From Xenorhabdus mauleonii (GTDB lineage Bacteria; Pseudomonadota; Gammaproteobacteria; Enterobacterales; Enterobacteriaceae), in the NCBI RefSeq assembly GCF_900113945.1, contig NZ_FORG01000001.1, positions 124,001-188,000 of the forward strand: a stretch of DNA of 64,000 nt. Direction: 5' to 3'. Below are positions 60,458 through 64,000 of this stretch, in pieces. The notes beneath the pieces are model-generated. The model saw only the letters and a program-made list of their open reading frames with translations, had not been told where the DNA came from and did not search any database. The translations under genes were made by a program, and so were the position numbers. Numbering within the stretch: position 1 is the stretch's first letter; each line of letters begins with the position of its first letter.

Positions 60458-61315
60458 ATGAAAACTGACAACCCTTTTAATTTATTTTCACCTGCTGTAA
60501 TGGCACAAATCGCTGATGACAGTGGTGTATATAAAGTCAATAAACACCCCACAGTGACTTATTTATCAGCAATCATGGCAGGTGTGTTTATTTCCATTGC
60601 TTTTGTTTTTTATCTTACAGCAACGACAGGAACATCCGCTATTCCTTATGGATTGGCAAAATTAACCGGCGGGATCTGTTTTTCCCTTGGCTTGATGCTG
60701 GTAGTGATATGCGGTGTCGATCTCTTTACATCCACTGTATTAACAATCATCTCAAAAGCGACAGGACGCATCACCTGGTCGCAAATGTTCAAAAACTGGT
60801 TCAACGTTTATGTCGGTAACTTAATTGGGGCACTGTTTTTTGTCGCCTTGCTCTGGTTCTCAGGCCAATACACCGTTGCCAATGGCGCTTGGGGGCTGAA
60901 TGTATTGCAGACAGCAGACCACAAAATGCACCATTCTTTTATTGAAGCAATCTGCTTAGGCATTTTAGCCAATTTGATGGTATGCCTGGCTGTCTGGATG
61001 AGCTACGCCGGACGCAGCCTTATCGATAAATTATTCGCACTAATACTGCCCATTGGTATGTTTGTGGCAAGTGGTTTTGAGCACAGTATCGCAAATATGT
61101 TTTTAATTCCGTTCGGGATCGTCATCAAAAACTTTGCCCCAGATACGTTTTGGGCAAAAGTAGGAGCAAACCCTGAACAATTTTCTCAACTCACCGTTTC
61201 AAATTTTATTACTGATAATTTAATTCCGGTAACGATAGGCAACATTATCGGCGGTGCAATATTGGTTGGGTTGACTTATTGGTTCATTTATTTACGTGGC
61301 GGCAAAAAGCATTAA
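60458..61315 (+). CDS. focA: formate channel FocA
   Basis: Pentameric formate/nitrite-family channel exporting and importing formate across the inner membrane. The 285-residue product equals E. coli FocA in length. Six membrane helices are visible; the conserved His of the pore lies in GFEHSIANMFL (about residue 209), and the loop region LTGGICFSLGLM is intact. AGG precedes the ATG closely. First gene of focA-pflB, with 54 bases before pflB. Confidence 0.96.
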   Translation: MKTDNPFNLFSPAVMAQIADDSGVYKVNKHPTVTYLSAIMAGVFISIAFVFYLTATTGTSAIPYGLAKLTGGICFSLGLMLVVICGVDLFTSTVLTIISKATGRITWSQMFKNWFNVYVGNLIGALFFVALLWFSGQYTVANGAWGLNVLQTADHKMHHSFIEAICLGILANLMVCLAVWMSYAGRSLIDKLFALILPIGMFVASGFEHSIANMFLIPFGIVIKNFAPDTFWAKVGANPEQFSQLTVSNFITDNLIPVTIGNIIGGAILVGLTYWFIYLRGGKKH

Positions 61316-61369
61316 TCCGCCTCCACGCCAGATTTCTTAAAAGTTCCACTGTTAAAAGGTAGAAGTATC

Positions 61370-63652
61370 ATGTCCGAGTTAAATGAAAAATTTTCTGTAG
61401 CATGGCAAGGCTTTAACGAGGGTAGCTGGAAAAATGAAGTCAACGTTCGCGACTTCATCCAACAAAACTATACCCCGTATGAAGGCGATGAATCATTCCT
61501 TGCAGGCGCCACAAAAGAGACAGATATTTTGTGGGAAAAAGTCATGGAAGGTATCAAAATTGAAAACCGCACTCATTCACCGGTAGATTTTGATACCAAC
61601 GTTGCGTCTACAATTACCTCTCATGATGCTGGTTATATTGAAAAAGATCTGGAGCAAATCGTTGGTTTGCAAACCGAAGCACCTCTGAAACGCGCCATTA
61701 TTCCATTTGGTGGCATTAAGATGGTTGAAGGTTCTTGCAAAGCTTACAACCGCGAGCTGGATCCAAAACTGAAACAAATTTTTACCGAATACCGCAAAAC
61801 TCATAATCAGGGTGTCTTTGATGTTTATACGCCTGATATTTTGAAATGTCGTAAATCTGGTGTGTTGACTGGCTTGCCGGATGCTTATGGCCGTGGTCGT
61901 ATCATCGGTGACTATCGCCGCGTTGCATTGTACGGTATCGACTATCTGCGCAATGACAAACTGGCGCAATTCACCTCACTGCAAGAAAAATTAGAAAACG
62001 GCGAAGATCTGGAAGCCACTATCCGCTTGCGTGAAGAGATTGCTGAGCAACATCGCGCACTGGGCCAAATCAAAGAAATGGCGGCCAAATACGGATGTGA
62101 TATCTCCAACCCAGCAACCAACGCCAAGGAAGCGGTACAATGGACTTACTTTGCCTATTTGGCAGCCGTGAAGTCTCAAAATGGTGCAGCAATGTCCTTC
62201 GGTCGTGTTTCCAGCTTCCTGGATATCTACATCGAACGCGATATTCAAGCAGGCAAACTGACTGAGCAACAAGCGCAAGAATTGATCGACCATTTGGTAA
62301 TGAAGCTGCGCATGGTGCGTTTCCTGCGTACCCCTGAATATGATGAGCTGTTCTCTGGTGACCCAATTTGGGCAACCGAATCATTGGCTGGTATGGGTTT
62401 GGACGGACGTACACTCGTCACTAGAAGTACCTTCCGTTTCCTGAATACACTCTATACCATGGGACCATCCCCAGAGCCGAACATGACCATTCTGTGGTCT
62501 GAAAAACTGCCACTTAGCTTTAAAAAATTCGCAGCAAAAGTCTCTATCGACACGTCATCCCTGCAATATGAAAACGATGACTTGATGCGCCCTGATTTCA
62601 ACAGCGATGACTATGCTATCGCATGTTGTGTCAGCCCAATGATAGTCGGTAAACAAATGCAGTTCTTCGGTGCTCGTGCAAACCTTGCAAAAACCATGCT
62701 GTATGCCATCAATGGTGGTGTGGACGAAAAACTGAAAATGCAGGTTGGGCCGAAAGAAGAACCTATGCAAGATGCTGTGCTGGATTATGACAAAGTCATG
62801 GAGCGCACGGATCATTTCATGGATTGGCTGGCGAAACAGTATGTCACGGCTTTGAATATCATTCACTTTATGCATGATAAATACAGCTATGAAGCTTCAT
62901 TGATGGCTCTGCATGATCGCGATGTGCTCCGTACCATGGCATGTGGTATCGCAGGTTTATCCGTGGCCGCTGACTCACTGTCTGCAATTAAATATGCAAA
63001 AGTTTCTCCGATCCGTGATGAAGATGGACTGGCCATTGATTTCAACATTGAAGGTGAATACCCACAATTCGGTAACAACGACCCACGTGTCGATGATATC
63101 GCTTGTGACCTGGTTGAACGCTTCATGAAAAAAATCCAGAAGCTGCAAACATACCGCAATGCTATTCCAACACAATCTGTGCTTACTATTACCTCTAACG
63201 TAGTGTATGGCAAGAAAACGGGGAATACGCCTGATGGACGTCGCGCTGGTGCTCCATTCGGACCGGGAGCTAACCCAATGCACGGACGTGACCAGAAAGG
63301 TGCGGTTGCTTCATTGACTTCTGTGGCCAAACTACCATTTGCCTACGCTAAAGATGGTATTTCATACACCTTCTCCATTGTGCCTAATGCACTGGGTAAA
63401 GATGATGATGTACGTAAAGCAAACCTGGCAGGTTTGATGGATGGTTATTTCCACCATGAAGCTGATATTGAAGGTGGTCAGCATCTGAATGTAAACGTGA
63501 TGAATCGTGAAATGCTACTGGATGCGATGGAGAATCCTGAAAAATATCCTCAGTTGACCATCCGTGTATCCGGTTATGCTGTACGGTTTAACTCGTTAAC
63601 TAAAGAGCAACAAAAAGACGTTATCACCCGTACTTTTACTCAGACAATGTAA
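61370..63652 (+). CDS. pflB: pyruvate formate-lyase
   Basis: Glycyl-radical enzyme: pyruvate + CoA to acetyl-CoA + formate under anaerobiosis. The 760-residue product equals E. coli PflB. The catalytic Cys pair is in IACCVSPM (about residues 418-420) and the radical Gly in RVSGYAVRF (about 735). AAGG precedes the start. A terminator separates it from pflA, the activating enzyme gene. Confidence 0.98.
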   Translation: MSELNEKFSVAWQGFNEGSWKNEVNVRDFIQQNYTPYEGDESFLAGATKETDILWEKVMEGIKIENRTHSPVDFDTNVASTITSHDAGYIEKDLEQIVGLQTEAPLKRAIIPFGGIKMVEGSCKAYNRELDPKLKQIFTEYRKTHNQGVFDVYTPDILKCRKSGVLTGLPDAYGRGRIIGDYRRVALYGIDYLRNDKLAQFTSLQEKLENGEDLEATIRLREEIAEQHRALGQIKEMAAKYGCDISNPATNAKEAVQWTYFAYLAAVKSQNGAAMSFGRVSSFLDIYIERDIQAGKLTEQQAQELIDHLVMKLRMVRFLRTPEYDELFSGDPIWATESLAGMGLDGRTLVTRSTFRFLNTLYTMGPSPEPNMTILWSEKLPLSFKKFAAKVSIDTSSLQYENDDLMRPDFNSDDYAIACCVSPMIVGKQMQFFGARANLAKTMLYAINGGVDEKLKMQVGPKEEPMQDAVLDYDKVMERTDHFMDWLAKQYVTALNIIHFMHDKYSYEASLMALHDRDVLRTMACGIAGLSVAADSLSAIKYAKVSPIRDEDGLAIDFNIEGEYPQFGNNDPRVDDIACDLVERFMKKIQKLQTYRNAIPTQSVLTITSNVVYGKKTGNTPDGRRAGAPFGPGANPMHGRDQKGAVASLTSVAKLPFAYAKDGISYTFSIVPNALGKDDDVRKANLAGLMDGYFHHEADIEGGQHLNVNVMNREMLLDAMENPEKYPQLTIRVSGYAVRFNSLTKEQQKDVITRTFTQTM

Positions 63653-63733
63653 TCGAGTTATTGCTGAAAATAACATCAATTAAAATTGTGTTACCTCAAA
63701 ATGTCATTATCTTCTATTGAAATGACATAAACT

Positions 63734-63766
63734 AAAGGCCCCTTAATACTTGGGGCCTTTATTACT
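63734..63766 (+). terminator. intrinsic terminator of focA-pflB
   Basis: Nine-bp stem AAAGGCCCC / GGGGCCTTT with a nine-base loop, 81 bases past the pflB stop. pflA would then need its own promoter or read-through. Confidence 0.88.
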
Positions 63767-63791
63767 TGTCAGTTTTTGGAGAAATCCGCTC

Positions 63792-64000
63792 ATGTCCGTA
63801 CTTGGCCGTATCCACTCTTTTGAATCTTGCGGAACCGTTGATGGCCCGGGGATCCGTTTTATTGTTTTTTTTCAGGGTTGCTTGATGCGTTGTCTTTACT
63901 GCCACAATCGCGATACCTGGGATACCCACGGAGGAAAAACAGTCACGGTTGAAGAACTCATAAAAGAGGCGACGACCTATCGTCATTTTATGAATGCATC
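63792..64000 (+). CDS. pflA: pyruvate formate-lyase activating enzyme, partial
   Basis: Radical SAM enzyme that installs the glycyl radical on PflB. Only the first 69 complete codons are inside the window (209 bases to the edge). The translation starts [20 protein letters not shown] and contains the 4Fe-4S radical SAM motif CLMRCLYC (CxxxCxxC) at about residues 30-37, followed by HNRDTWD. GGAGA lies about nine bases upstream of the ATG. E. coli PflA has 246 residues. Confidence 0.96.
   Translation, partial: MSVLGRIHSFESCGTVDGPGIRFIVFFQGCLMRCLYCHNRDTWDTHGGKTVTVEELIKEATTYRHFMNA

Overview
This window reads as core chromosome of an enterobacterium in the Morganellaceae, most likely Xenorhabdus or the closely related Photorhabdus. 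Every recognised protein is close to its Enterobacterales counterpart. Gene order follows the E. coli helD-to-pflA segment almost gene for gene. Base composition is moderately AT-rich, and several intergenic gaps hold decayed ERIC-like palindromic repeats whose ends (TATACCC...TTCAAGTTGCAGC) look like those common in these genera. The genus is inferred from memory of family sequences, not from a search.

Layout. 1-5.8 kb: helD (cut by the left edge), yccS, sxy/tfoX and SOS-controlled sulA. 6.1-10.7 kb: ompA with a conserved promoter and leader, matP, lonH, fabA with FadR and FabR operators, and the small gene rmf. 10.9-24.7 kb: the pqiABC envelope-transport operon, rlmKL-uup, ycbX, pyrD-zapC and pepN. 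25.1-30.8 kb: pncB, asnS, an OmpF/OpnP-type porin with OmpR boxes and a MicF-target-like leader, and aspC. 31-43 kb, mostly minus strand: gloC, mepK, ldtD, aphA, then the cmoM-mukF-mukE-mukB operon joined by overlapping start and stop codons. 43.2-50.5 kb: elyC, then comEC, msbA, lpxK, ycaR and kdsB, which serve the lipid A and Kdo branch of LPS synthesis. 50.7-56.4 kb: serC-aroA, cmk, rpsA and ihfB. 57.2-64 kb: ansB, ycaO, and the anaerobic formate genes focA-pflB-pflA (pflA cut by the right edge).

How the genes fit together. Several sets share a task: chromosome organisation and division (matP, mukBEF, ihfB, sulA, zapC), outer membrane and cell wall (ompA, porin, pqiABC, ldtD, mepK, elyC, lpxK, msbA, kdsB), translation (rpsA, rmf, rlmKL, asnS, uup, ycaO), and pyruvate/formate fermentation (focA, pflB, pflA).

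I found no prophage, insertion sequence, CRISPR array, toxin locus, biosynthetic cluster or defence island, and no convincing new multi-gene system. Points worth a second look are the scattered ERIC-like remnants, near-matS sites (one just upstream of matP), a porin constriction-loop substitution (PEFGG to PIFGG), the unusual positions of aphA and ansB relative to E. coli, and an 823-base gene-free stretch upstream of serC.
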